Shown here one piece after another: positions 1-9,155 of a stretch of 64,000 nt of DNA. The notes under the pieces are model-generated. The model saw only the letters and a list, made by a program, of their open reading frames with translations. It had not been told where the DNA came from and did no database searches. The position numbers and the translations under genes were made by a program. The stretch covers positions 1 to 64,000 of the forward strand of contig JAQSWD010000003.1 in NCBI GenBank assembly GCA_029266835.1, given 5' to 3'. Every line of letters starts with the position of its first letter. Within the stretch, counting starts at the first letter, position 1. This DNA comes from Steroidobacteraceae bacterium (lineage in GTDB: Bacteria > Pseudomonadota > Gammaproteobacteria > Steroidobacterales > Steroidobacteraceae).

Positions 1-662
1 AGCACCATGTCGTTGGCTTCCAGCTGGCGCGACAGCATGTCCACTTCTTGCCGTGCCGGCATGGTGTCCTGGTACGCCTTGTACGCGTCGATCTTTCCCG
101 GGCCGATGAGGGCGGCGACCTCGCTCATGTTCTTGTCGTTCGCGAAATTTGCCCCCCGGTCCCCACGGCCACGGTTGGCCGAGTCCATCTGCTGGTCGAT
201 CATGAGGTCGATGAGCTTGTTGGTTTCTTCCCTGGTGAGCCCCAGCTTGTCACCGATGTCGGCGTTCATCCGTTTGAAGTTGGCGCGCAGCTGCGAGCGC
301 ATCATCTTCTGCATGGCTTCGGTTCGTACCGGCGGGCCGCCGGTGCGGGCACGCTCGGGCGATCCCTCGACGGCGGGACTTTCGGAAAGCTCGACCGAGG
401 CGGAAGTGGGCAAGGCCGCGGGTCTGCCGCCAACGGCAGGTGCGGCGGCACCGTCCGCGCCGGCCGCGCCAACCATCATCCGCATCGATTCCAATTCTGC
501 ACGGGCGGCCTCGAGCTCGGCGATGCGCGCGCTCAGCACGCGTGACTGCTCCAGGACCTCGTCAGCGTGGGCTCGCTCGTCGTTGAGCTGGGCGGCGAGG
601 TAGATAGTGCTGGCGCCGAAGGCGCCGGCCGCTATGAGCAGGCCCAGCATGGAAGGCTTCAT
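1..662 (-). CDS. hypothetical protein with N-terminal signal/TM segment, partial (runs off window start)
   Basis: Minus-strand open frame from ATG at 662 (MKPSMLGLLIAAGAFGASTIYLAAQLNDERAHADEVLEQ...) with no stop before position 1. Confidence 0.7.
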   Translation of the reverse strand, partial: MKPSMLGLLIAAGAFGASTIYLAAQLNDERAHADEVLEQSRVLSARIAELEAARAELESMRMMVGAAGADGAAAPAVGGRPAALPTSASVELSESPAVEGSPERARTGGPPVRTEAMQKMMRSQLRANFKRMNADIGDKLGLTREETNKLIDLMIDQQMDSANRGRGDRGANFANDKNMSEVAALIGPGKIDAYKAYQDTMPARQEVDMLSRQLEANDMV

Positions 663-710
663 GAGTCACATCCCCCGGCCGTGTTCCGCGCCGGCCTTGC
701 GCCGGACAAG

Positions 711-752
711 TCTAACGCTTTTGGTCTAACCCTTTTGGTCTAGCCCTTTTGG
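711..752. repeat. three tandem copies of a 14-bp unit (tctaacgcttttgg / tctaacccttttgg / tctagcccttttgg)
   Basis: Direct reading; the third copy contains the stop codon of the CYTH gene. Confidence 0.9.
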
Positions 753-1258
753 GCCAGCATCAGGTCGAGGTAGGCGCCGTCGATCAGCTGTTCCGGCTGA
801 ATTCCGAGTCGATCCATGAGTTCACCCGCTTCGCTAACGCCCGCGTCCGCGGGTTCATCGTCCACCAGGACGACTTCGAGCTCGAGGAAATGGCCAAGGC
901 CTTCCACCCGGTCGAGATGGACGCGCGTTCGCCCAACCAGGAAGAGAGTGCGGTACTTGCGGATGCGACCGATTTGTCCGTAGGCCAGCGAAAGCGATTC
1001 ACGAAGAGTCTCGGGTGACGAAGTGGGGGACCGTAGATAGAACGACTCCTTCGGGCCCGCTTGGTTCACTCTTCGATAAAAAATCAGCTCGCCGAGATCG
1101 TTGGAAAAGGCGCGCAGCTTCAGGCGGCCCGTGACGCAGTGAAAGAACGTGTCGTCCTGGGCGATCTCGAGCGGACCTTCGCTGGCCAGCTCGGCCACCC
1201 GGGGCGTCAGCGTCGCGACGTTCTCGATACGCGCCTTGATTTCGATGTTGCGCGCCAT
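740..1258 (-). CDS. CYTH-domain protein (class IV adenylate cyclase / thiamine-triphosphatase-like)
   Basis: N-terminal MARNIEIKARIEN (ExExK-like) and overall CYTH pattern. Confidence 0.8.
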   Translation of the reverse strand: MARNIEIKARIENVATLTPRVAELASEGPLEIAQDDTFFHCVTGRLKLRAFSNDLGELIFYRRVNQAGPKESFYLRSPTSSPETLRESLSLAYGQIGRIRKYRTLFLVGRTRVHLDRVEGLGHFLELEVVLVDDEPADAGVSEAGELMDRLGIQPEQLIDGAYLDLMLAQKG

Positions 1259-1261
1259 CGC

Positions 1262-1720
1262 CTACTTCTTGAGGCGGACTCCGGTGTTGCCGCGCGGAGC
1301 GTCATTCGCCTTCATGGCCGCGTCCAGCGAAAGCCGGCCCGCGCCATGCGTCGCCAGGTACAGACCGATGAAGACCAGGCAGCCCGAGGGAAAAACGCCG
1401 CGCATGCCGCCGAAGCGGTCGACCATGGCGATGGCCACGGCGAAATTGACGACACAGAGGATGCCGGCCCAGCGCGTGAACAGCCCGAGCACGAAGGCGA
1501 TGCCGACGAGGAATTGAGCGTAAACCGAGAGAGGCGCGAGGACCCCGGGGCTGGCGAAGTGATGCTGGCGCAGGAACTCCACGAATTCGCGCATGCGGGC
1601 GGGGTCCGTGATGTTGTCCCAGACGCCCCAGATGAGGAACAGGCCGACGAACACACGCATCAGCAGCAGGGCGAAATCGCCGAAGCGTTGAGCGGCGCTC
1701 AGGTACAGGATCTTGCGCAT
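1262..1720 (-). CDS. DoxX family membrane protein
   Basis: RxxxGLFLIWGVWDNITDP..., four hydrophobic segments typical of DoxX. Confidence 0.75.
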   Translation of the reverse strand: MRKILYLSAAQRFGDFALLLMRVFVGLFLIWGVWDNITDPARMREFVEFLRQHHFASPGVLAPLSVYAQFLVGIAFVLGLFTRWAGILCVVNFAVAIAMVDRFGGMRGVFPSGCLVFIGLYLATHGAGRLSLDAAMKANDAPRGNTGVRLKK

Positions 1721-1809
1721 CCGCCAAGACTAGCCGCGGTCCGCGTTGCGCGACAACCCAATCGTCGTCGGCGAATGCCTTCGTCGCGATATGGCGACCC
1801 GAGGCGAAC

Positions 1810-2136
1810 TCAGCCGGGGCCGGAATAGGCGCGCTCGACCCGGGCGATCCGCGTCTCGAAGTGTTCGTACCACTTCTTGTGTCCACTGGCTTGTGCAACA
1901 CGGTGCTCGCCATGCGCCTTCCACGCCGCGATGGCTTCTAGCGAGGACCAGTACGACACGGTGATGCCAAGCCCGTCCGCGCCGCGTGTGCTCTCGACCC
2001 CGAGAAACCCCGGTTGCTGCGCGGCCAGCTCAACCATGCGTTCGGCCACCGCGTGATAGCCCTCGTCCACGGCCGTGCGCGTGGAGGTGAAGATGACGGC
2101 GTAATAGGGCGGATCGGGCGTTTTCGCGAAGCTCAT
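1810..2136 (-). CDS. antibiotic biosynthesis monooxygenase (ABM) domain protein
   Basis: YYAVIFTSTRT...FLGVESTRG...VSYWSSLEAIAAWKAHGEHRVAQ pattern. Confidence 0.8.
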   Translation of the reverse strand: MSFAKTPDPPYYAVIFTSTRTAVDEGYHAVAERMVELAAQQPGFLGVESTRGADGLGITVSYWSSLEAIAAWKAHGEHRVAQASGHKKWYEHFETRIARVERAYSGPG

Positions 2137-2149
2137 GGGGTGGCGACGC

Positions 2150-2770
2150 TCAAGCCGCCGCGGACACCGGCCGCGCCAGCAGGTCGATGTACCCGGGTTG
2201 CGCGGCGACGCGCTTCAACCATTCGCGCACGTTCGGGTACGGCGCAAGATCGAGCCCGCCGTCAGGCGCCACGTGCGTGTACGCGTACAGCGCGATGTCC
2301 GCGATGCTGTAGCGCTCGTTGACGAAGAACTGTCGCGTGGCCAGGTGACCCTCCATGACCTGGAGCGCGGCGTGGCCCTTCTCCAGCCGCGCCGGCAACT
2401 CCGCGCGACGCGGATGATCGGCCGGGAAGTGGCGGCAGATGTAGCGCGGTGTGGCGACATAGGGCTCGTGACTGTACTGCTCGAAGAACATCCACTGCAG
2501 CACCTGCGCGCGGCCCAGCTGCGTGGCGGGCACGAAGCGCGAACCTTCGGCCAGGTACCACATGATGGCGTTGGACTCGAAGAGGTTGGTGCCGTCATCG
2601 AGCTCCAGCGTGGGAATGCGCCCGTTCGGGTTGCGCTTCAGGAACTCGGGCGTGCGCGTGAGGCCCTGGTCGATGTCCACGTTGGTCCACTGGTACTTCA
2701 TGCCGAGTTGCGCCAGGAGCAGGCGGACCTTGAAGCCATTGCCGGAGTCGAGGTAGTCGAACAGGTGCAT
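2150..2770 (-). CDS. glutathione S-transferase family protein
   Basis: NPNGRIPTLELDDGTNLFESNAIMWYLAEGSRF thioredoxin-fold GST N-domain plus C-domain. Confidence 0.9.
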   Translation of the reverse strand: MHLFDYLDSGNGFKVRLLLAQLGMKYQWTNVDIDQGLTRTPEFLKRNPNGRIPTLELDDGTNLFESNAIMWYLAEGSRFVPATQLGRAQVLQWMFFEQYSHEPYVATPRYICRHFPADHPRRAELPARLEKGHAALQVMEGHLATRQFFVNERYSIADIALYAYTHVAPDGGLDLAPYPNVREWLKRVAAQPGYIDLLARPVSAAA

Positions 2771-2871
2771 TGCGAATTCCTTTGTTGGCTGGAAGGAGTA
2801 TCCGGTGCGCCGGAAATCTGCGCGAGCGGGAAGGCTTTTGGCTGAGGCTAAGTTATTCTTTGTCTTGAAGT

Positions 2872-3813
2872 GTGAGCCCGAAGCTCACGACTCAGCGAGA
2901 CCGAATGAGACGCCTGCCACCACTCAATGCATTGCGCGCCTTCGAAGCATCCGCCCGGCTGGGCAGCTTCGTGTCGGCTGCCGCCGAACTGCGTGTATCC
3001 GCCGCCGCCGTGAGCCAGCAGGTCCGGCGGCTCGAGCAATATCTCGATACCACGCTGTTCCAGCGTCTGCCGCGAGGCCTGGTGCTCACCGACCAGGGAC
3101 GCGACTATCTTCCCGAACTCTCTGCGGGCTTCGATCTGCTGGGCGAGTCCACCGCGCGGTTGCGCGCCAAGCGCGCCGACGGCCTGCTCACCGTCACCAC
3201 GCTCGCGGCGTTCGCCAACGGCTGGTTGCTGCCGCGACTGCATCGCTTTCGCGAGCGTGCTCCACGCATCGACCTGGTGCTGAAGACCTCGCGCGCCGTC
3301 ATGGATTTCCGGCGCGACGCCATCGATCTCGCCATCCGCTTCGCGCCGACTCCGGGACGTGGCCTGCAGGGCGAACTGTTGTGCCGCGAAGAGCTGTTTC
3401 CGGTGGCCAGCCCGTCGTTGTTTCGCGGTGGCCGCATGCCCGACACGCTGGCGGCACTGGCGGACTATCCGCTGCTGCATGACATCGACGCGAACCCGGA
3501 GCAGCCCTGGCTGGGTTGGCGCGGCTGGTTCGAGCGCGCGGGTGTGCGCACCACCGCCGCGGGCAATGGGCCCCAGTTCAGCGATTCAGTGGTGTTGGTG
3601 GGAGCGGCGATCGCCGGTCTCGGCATCGCCATCGGGCGCGGTCCGCACGTGGCGCCGCTGCTGGCGCGCGGCCAGCTGGTGCGCGTGACGCAGGAGAGTT
3701 GGGTGGCGCCGTGGAGTTACTACCTCATGGCGCCGTCCGCGCATTTCCGGCGGCCGCTGGTGCGGACTTTCGTCGATTGGGCGCTGACCGAGGCGCGTGC
3801 GGACGCTCAGTAG
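2872..3813 (+). CDS. LysR-family transcriptional regulator (GcvA-like); true start possibly ATG 2905
   Basis: PPLNALRAFEASARLGSFVSAAAELRVSAAAVSQQVRRLEQYLDTTLFQR HTH. Confidence 0.9.
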   Translation: MSPKLTTQRDRMRRLPPLNALRAFEASARLGSFVSAAAELRVSAAAVSQQVRRLEQYLDTTLFQRLPRGLVLTDQGRDYLPELSAGFDLLGESTARLRAKRADGLLTVTTLAAFANGWLLPRLHRFRERAPRIDLVLKTSRAVMDFRRDAIDLAIRFAPTPGRGLQGELLCREELFPVASPSLFRGGRMPDTLAALADYPLLHDIDANPEQPWLGWRGWFERAGVRTTAAGNGPQFSDSVVLVGAAIAGLGIAIGRGPHVAPLLARGQLVRVTQESWVAPWSYYLMAPSAHFRRPLVRTFVDWALTEARADAQ

Positions 3814-4052
3814 CCGCGCAGATTGCGCAGGCTGAAGAACCCGAGCACCACGCCCACCAGCAGGTAGACCCAGATCGACATCCAGTAGAGGCCCGGGTCT
3901 TGCGCATGCGCCACGAGCCCCACGATGCGAGGTTCCTGTCCGGTAACCGAGGGCACTCGCTCGGTGATCAGTCCGTAGACGGCGGCGGCCAGCATGCCCA
4001 GCGCCAGCAGCAGCGGAATGAGTTCGGAAATGTAGAAACCGCGTCGGAACAT
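3807..4052 (-). CDS. small membrane protein, hypothetical
   Basis: 82 aa with two hydrophobic segments; start at MFRRGFYISE. Confidence 0.55.
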   Translation of the reverse strand: MFRRGFYISELIPLLLALGMLAAAVYGLITERVPSVTGQEPRIVGLVAHAQDPGLYWMSIWVYLLVGVVLGFFSLRNLRGY

Positions 4053-4124
4053 GTGGGCCTCGCGTGAGTGAGTCACATGATCCAAGGCTGCGGCTCTGGA
4101 CTCCAGCGGGGAATCGGAGGATTC

Positions 4125-4643
4125 CTACCTCACACTTAAGAGGGAGCGCCGACGGCGCAGTTTCGACCTCGCCGCCGCCAACAGGGCGCGCGAATAGAGC
4201 TTGTGGAAGCCGATCAGCAGCCGATAGCTGCGCGCCATCTCCAGCCTGCCCGTGCGATGGTCTCGCCGCGGAGTCACGACCGAACCGAAATACAGCCTCG
4301 TGCCGGAAGGGTGCGGCGACACCATGAGCCATGACCGCGTGTGACCCTGGAAGTCACACATGAGAAGCTGGTTTTCCGCGCGGGCTTCCTGCGTCCACGC
4401 GGCGAAGGCAGTGCGCTGCCCCTGCGCCAGCTCATTTGCCTGTGCATCGGTCGAGGGTTTGTTCACCGCCCACGCGAGGATCCATCGCTCGAGCTTGAAC
4501 AACCCGGTGGTGTAGAAGGCCGTGACGAATTCGGCCAATGTCGCGGGATATTCGATGTCGGTGACATAACAATCGAGATACGCGCCCTCGGCCACATAGC
4601 GTGCATGCAAGGCGTGTTCGGGGATGGACTCTCGGCGGATCAA
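4125..4643 (-). CDS. hypothetical protein
   Basis: 172-aa ORF in operon-like arrangement with the downstream GST-like gene. Confidence 0.6.
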   Translation of the reverse strand: MIRRESIPEHALHARYVAEGAYLDCYVTDIEYPATLAEFVTAFYTTGLFKLERWILAWAVNKPSTDAQANELAQGQRTAFAAWTQEARAENQLLMCDFQGHTRSWLMVSPHPSGTRLYFGSVVTPRRDHRTGRLEMARSYRLLIGFHKLYSRALLAAARSKLRRRRSLLSVR

Positions 4644-5407
4644 AGCGACAGCGGCAGCTCCAGGTGACGTGCGTACATCATGTCACGATGTTCCAGCATC
4701 AGCGGGTCGATGGCGGCCAGTGTTTCGTCGTCCAGCGATTCAAATGCGGCGCGGGAGACGGGATGCATGGCGCATTGGGATTCGGGCAGCGGCATGAACA
4801 TGGCCATGCAGGTCGCGCTGTAGATGTCGGTGGCCGAGAGCTTCGCGCCCAGGTAGTAAGGCCCCGCCCGGCGCTGTTCGCGAAGTGCGGCACCCAGTTC
4901 GCGCAGCAGCGAGCGTACACGTAACGCGTAGTTCTCCGACTGCGCGGCGTCATAGCCGTATTTGTTGCCCAGGTAGCTCGCGACGCGCTCGCCGAAGCCG
5001 CCCGTCTTCTGCAAACCCGCGTGCACCAGTTGCAGCCGCCGATTCCAGGCCAGCCCGCCATGCCCGCAGAACTTGTCGGCCAGCAGCAGCGCGCGGCCGC
5101 GCGCTTCAGGTTCCAGCGGCAACAGCGCGGGTTCGGGCGCCAACCGCTCGGCCAGCATGAGGATTTCGGCCCAGCCGGAGCGAGGCACCTCGTCGTCGTA
5201 GATGGCCACGGGCCCCGAAAGCTGGCCGGCCCATTGTTTGAGTGCTTCGTTGTCGTAGACCAGCCGCACGGCCGCGAAAGGAATGCCCTTGACGTGGCAT
5301 ATCCCCTTGGCGGCTTCGCCCCAGGGGCTCGGCACATTGCCCACCACCACCATCCGCAGGCCTCTGCGCCGGATTGCCGCATCGACGCTCAGGTATTCGA
5401 AGCTCAT
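4640..5407 (-). CDS. glutathione S-transferase-like protein
   Basis: GST-like fold signature (KGIPFAAVRLVYDNE...GPVAIYDDEVPRSGWAEILMLAERL). Confidence 0.6.
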   Translation of the reverse strand: MSFEYLSVDAAIRRRGLRMVVVGNVPSPWGEAAKGICHVKGIPFAAVRLVYDNEALKQWAGQLSGPVAIYDDEVPRSGWAEILMLAERLAPEPALLPLEPEARGRALLLADKFCGHGGLAWNRRLQLVHAGLQKTGGFGERVASYLGNKYGYDAAQSENYALRVRSLLRELGAALREQRRAGPYYLGAKLSATDIYSATCMAMFMPLPESQCAMHPVSRAAFESLDDETLAAIDPLMLEHRDMMYARHLELPLSL

Positions 5408-5500
5408 CCGCTCAGGTTCGAGGGTTCAGCCGGCCGCGGGAAGATCGGCCGGCCGAATTCTGTGATCGTCATGGACGAACAATGTCATCCACTGCGTGGC

Positions 5501-5893
5501 TCAATCCCCGTGTACGTAGAAAACATTGCCATCGGGGTCTTCCAGGGTGAACTGGGTGATGCCCCAGGGCTTCTTCGCCAGCGGATCGGTGATACGTGCG
5601 CCGCGTGCCTTCATCTCTTCGTAGGTGTCCTGGACATTCTGCGCATACAGCCAGTGCACGGCCGGTTCGAACAGTTGTGACCGCCGGCGAAAGAAGATGA
5701 GAGCGTTGCCTCGCTTCACCGACGCGATTTCATTACCTGCTCTTCCCTCGGACGGGACGGCCCAGCCCAGTTCGAAGCCGAGGAAGTCGCGGTAATAGAC
5801 CCGTGCGCGCTCGACATCCTCGACGGGCAATTCCGGCACCGGCTGTCCGATATGGGTGTGAGGTATGGGCTTCAGGGATTCTTGTTCCTGCAT
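5501..5893 (-). CDS. VOC/glyoxalase superfamily protein
   Basis: PVEDVERARVYYRDFLGFELGW...FTLEDPDGNVFYVHG. Confidence 0.85.
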   Translation of the reverse strand: MQEQESLKPIPHTHIGQPVPELPVEDVERARVYYRDFLGFELGWAVPSEGRAGNEIASVKRGNALIFFRRRSQLFEPAVHWLYAQNVQDTYEEMKARGARITDPLAKKPWGITQFTLEDPDGNVFYVHGD

Positions 5894-5942
5894 AAGCTTT
5901 CCTTTCTCACTGGTAATGCCGCGGCTTCTCTACAATCCATCG

Positions 5943-6824
5943 ATGTCGAAACGCGGCTGGATACTGTTTCTCTCGCTGGGCCTGCTCTGGGGCATGCCCT
6001 ATCTGCTGATCCGCATCGCCGTGGGGGAAATCGACCCGCTGGTGGTCGCGCTCGCACGCACGCTGCTGGGCTCGCTGCTGCTGCTTCCGCTGGCATTGCA
6101 TCGTAGCGCGCTCGCGCCGGCGTTTCGCAAGTGGAAGTGGCTGCTGGCATTTACGCTCATCGAGATCAGCTTGCCGTGGTGGTTGCTGGGGCATGCGGAG
6201 ACCCGGCTGAATAGTTCGACCGCCGGCCTGCTCATCGCCGTGGTGCCCCTGTTCGCCGCCGTCATCGTCAGCAGGCTCGGGCACGAGAAGCTCGAGCCGC
6301 GACGCATCTTCGGCCTGGCGCTGGGCTTTGCCGGCGTGGCGCTGCTCGTGGGCCTCGACATCCACTTCGACGATCTCGCCGCCGTGGCCGCCACTATTGT
6401 CGTGGCGCTGTGCTACGCCATCGGGCCCATCATCATCGATCGCAAACTCAAGGATGTACCCGCCATTGGCGTGATCACCGGTTCGCTGATCGTCGCGAGC
6501 GTCATCTATCTGCCCTTCGCGCCCTTCCTGCTGCCCGACAGCGTGAGCCTGGCGGCGGGATCCTCGGTGGTGGGGTTGGGCGTGCTGTGCACGGCCGCGG
6601 CGTTCATCGTGTTCTTCGCGCTGATCGCCGAGGTGGGCCCTGCGCGCGCCACCGTCATCACCTACGTGAACCCGGCGGTGGCCATCGTGCTGGGTGCGCT
6701 GGTGCTGGACGAGCCGCTGACGCGCGGCATGCTGATCGGCTTCCCGCTGGTGATACTGGGGTCGTTCCTGGGAACGATGCGCGCGAAGCCCGCGGCGGCG
6801 CGGACCGCCGAGGCCGCAACCTAA
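5943..6824 (+). CDS. EamA/DMT family transporter
   Basis: Multiple TM segments; SLGLLWGMPYLLIRIA and TYVNPAVAIVLGALVLDEPLT motifs; start chosen at MSKRGW. Confidence 0.9.
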   Translation: MSKRGWILFLSLGLLWGMPYLLIRIAVGEIDPLVVALARTLLGSLLLLPLALHRSALAPAFRKWKWLLAFTLIEISLPWWLLGHAETRLNSSTAGLLIAVVPLFAAVIVSRLGHEKLEPRRIFGLALGFAGVALLVGLDIHFDDLAAVAATIVVALCYAIGPIIIDRKLKDVPAIGVITGSLIVASVIYLPFAPFLLPDSVSLAAGSSVVGLGVLCTAAAFIVFFALIAEVGPARATVITYVNPAVAIVLGALVLDEPLTRGMLIGFPLVILGSFLGTMRAKPAAARTAEAAT

Positions 6825-6837
6825 CTACAAGCGCGGT

Positions 6838-7299
6838 TCAGGGCACGGGCGGCCAGAGATTGAGCGCCGGCGGGGCCGGCGTCACGAAGGCTTCGCCGAA
6901 GAAATATTCGCCGGAATCGGCCTTGTGGAACGGCAGGAACAAGGCGACCGTCAGCCCACGCTCGTGTTCCAGCAGCACCTTGATGGCGTGCATGGGCATT
7001 TCGCCGCGAGTCAGGCTGACGTTTTCGGCGATGCCGATGGCCGTGAGCACCTTCTCGCGCGATACCTGGCGCACGCCGTTCAACAACATGGGAAGGATGT
7101 GCGCGGCATTGGCCTGCCCGTCGCGCGAGCCCGTCATCGCGCCCATCAGGACGACCTTGCCCTCGGCGCTGAGTACGGCCGCATGCGGCAGGAAATCGTC
7201 CTTGGCCTGCAGCCGCTTCTGAGAATGCTCGAACAAGGGGTCGGCGACGGCAACGACATCCGCCTTCAATTCGGCATAAAGGTCGGCGAGGCTGCTCAT
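6838..7299 (-). CDS. hypothetical protein
   Basis: 153-aa ORF from MSSLADLYAELKAD; convergent with the EamA gene. Confidence 0.6.
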   Translation of the reverse strand: MSSLADLYAELKADVVAVADPLFEHSQKRLQAKDDFLPHAAVLSAEGKVVLMGAMTGSRDGQANAAHILPMLLNGVRQVSREKVLTAIGIAENVSLTRGEMPMHAIKVLLEHERGLTVALFLPFHKADSGEYFFGEAFVTPAPPALNLWPPVP

Positions 7300-7394
7300 C
7301 CCTGCTGCTCTGTTATATCCCGGGGCTTTCTGACGGCGCGGTGGACGCGAAGCATATTTCAGATTCGCGTGTTTGGGGCCGGAAAGAACCCGGG

Positions 7395-7922
7395 CTAAGC
7401 CCCGCGGGCGAGTTCGGCCTCGTAGACCGCGAGGTCCTGCTCCGAAAAGCAGCAGAAGGTCACCTCGTCGATGCCGGTCAGCCGCGCCAATTCGAGGCGG
7501 ACCGTGGTCACGGCGATGCGGGCGGCCTGCTGGATAGGGTAACCGTAGACGCCGGTGCTGATGCTGGGGAACGCGATTCGCTGCAGTCCCGTGGCTGACG
7601 CCAGCTCCAGGCTGCGCCGGTAGCAAGAGGCGAGAAGTCCGTGTTCACCATGGCGGCCGCCCGACCACACCGGGCCCACCGCGTGGATCACGTACCGGGC
7701 CTGCAATCGGTATCCGCGCGTCAGTCTGGCGTCGCCGGTCGGGCAGCCGCCGGCTTGCGCGCATTCCCGCAGCAGTTCGGGTCCGGCAGCGCGATGGATG
7801 GCGCCGTCCACACCCCCGCCGCCTAACAACGAGGGGTTGGCCGCGTTGACGATGGCATCCACGTCCAGCGTGGTGATGTCTGCTCGAATCGCGCGCAGTT
7901 CCGTCATGTCGGGCTCCGTCAT
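7395..7922 (-). CDS. macro domain protein (O-acetyl-ADP-ribose deacetylase-like, YmdB type)
   Basis: [33 protein letters not shown]...[10 protein letters not shown]. Confidence 0.92.
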   Translation of the reverse strand: MTEPDMTELRAIRADITTLDVDAIVNAANPSLLGGGGVDGAIHRAAGPELLRECAQAGGCPTGDARLTRGYRLQARYVIHAVGPVWSGGRHGEHGLLASCYRRSLELASATGLQRIAFPSISTGVYGYPIQQAARIAVTTVRLELARLTGIDEVTFCCFSEQDLAVYEAELARGA

Positions 7923-7966
7923 CGTCCGCTCCGCTGCTTTCCCGGCGGCGCACACGCATATATAAG

Positions 7967-9073
7967 GTGCAGGTGGAGTTCTATACAAAGGCATTCTTCG
8001 TCGCGCTCGCAGCATTGGTGCTTTACGGCCTGCTGCTGGTCCTGCAACCGTTTGCCGGGTCCATGGCCTGGGCGGCGTTCCTGGCGTTCATGCTCTATCC
8101 CACGCATCGCTGGCTGACGCGCAAGCTCAAGGGCCGCGCCGGGTGGTCGGCCGGCATCCTCACCGGGCTCACGCCCTTCGCGCTGCTGATTCCGCTGACG
8201 TTGCTGGGTATCGCCTTCGCCAACCAGGCGCGTGCGCTGGTGCTCTACATCCAGAACAGCAGTTTCCGCCTCGATGGCAGTACTTTTGCCAACCTCGAGC
8301 AGTACCCGATCATCGGTCCCGCGGCACGCGTGGCGCGCGAGCATTTGTCCGTATCGGGCGCCGACATCCAGGAATATCTGACCAACGCCGCGCAGACCCT
8401 GCTCAAGAACATCGCGACCGTCGGTGGCGGCGTGGTGTTGTCGGCGCTGGGCACGCTGGTCGGCTTCTTCTTCATGCTGTTCCTGCTGTTCTTCTTCCTG
8501 CGTGACGGCGCCAGCATGTTCAATCGCCTGCAGCGATTGATTCCGGTGCCCGAGGACCATCGCGAGCAGCTCTTCGATCATTTGGCCAGCGTCACCCGCG
8601 GGGTGTTCTATGGCATCGGGCTCACGGCCATCTGCCAGGGCGTGCTCGTGACCATCGGCTTCGCGATAGCGGGGCTGCCGTCGCCGGTGGTGTTCGGCGT
8701 GCTCGCCACCGTACTCGCGCTGCTGCCGGCCGGTGGCGCGGCCATCGTGTGGATACCGGGCACGGTGTATCTGGGCGCAACGGGCCACTGGGGCATGGCA
8801 GTGTTCATGCTGATCTGGGGCATGGTCGTGTCGACTTCCGACAACATCCTGCGGCCCATTCTCGTGTCGCGTTACGCGCCCGTGTCCGCGTTCACGGTGT
8901 TCGTCGGCGTGGTCGGCGGCATCGCCGCGTTCGGCACCATCGGCATCGTGGTCGGGCCGGTGTTCCTCGCGCTGGTGGCCGCCATCCTCGACTACTTCGA
9001 TGAGAAAGTGATCGCGCCGAACAAGCGGAAACTGGACGCGCAGGCGGAAGAACCACCACAGCCGGGCCTGTGA
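7967..9073 (+). CDS. AI-2E family transporter (PerM-like)
   Basis: Eight-TM profile, [18 protein letters not shown]...[10 protein letters not shown]. Confidence 0.9.
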   Translation: MQVEFYTKAFFVALAALVLYGLLLVLQPFAGSMAWAAFLAFMLYPTHRWLTRKLKGRAGWSAGILTGLTPFALLIPLTLLGIAFANQARALVLYIQNSSFRLDGSTFANLEQYPIIGPAARVAREHLSVSGADIQEYLTNAAQTLLKNIATVGGGVVLSALGTLVGFFFMLFLLFFFLRDGASMFNRLQRLIPVPEDHREQLFDHLASVTRGVFYGIGLTAICQGVLVTIGFAIAGLPSPVVFGVLATVLALLPAGGAAIVWIPGTVYLGATGHWGMAVFMLIWGMVVSTSDNILRPILVSRYAPVSAFTVFVGVVGGIAAFGTIGIVVGPVFLALVAAILDYFDEKVIAPNKRKLDAQAEEPPQPGL

Positions 9074-9079
9074 TCCGAC

Positions 9080-9134
9080 GGTGCCGGGTGAGGAAAGTGG
9101 GGAAAGGATTTCCCCACTTTCCTCACCCGGCACC
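9080..9134. repeat. perfect inverted repeat: 26-bp arms, 3-nt loop (GGTGCCGGGTGAGGAAAGTGGGGAAA-gga-TTTCCCCACTTTCCTCACCCGGCACC)
   Basis: Direct reading; between AI-2E transporter stop and uvrD start. Confidence 0.95.
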
Positions 9135-9155
9135 AGCTGTATCATTCGCGCCCCG

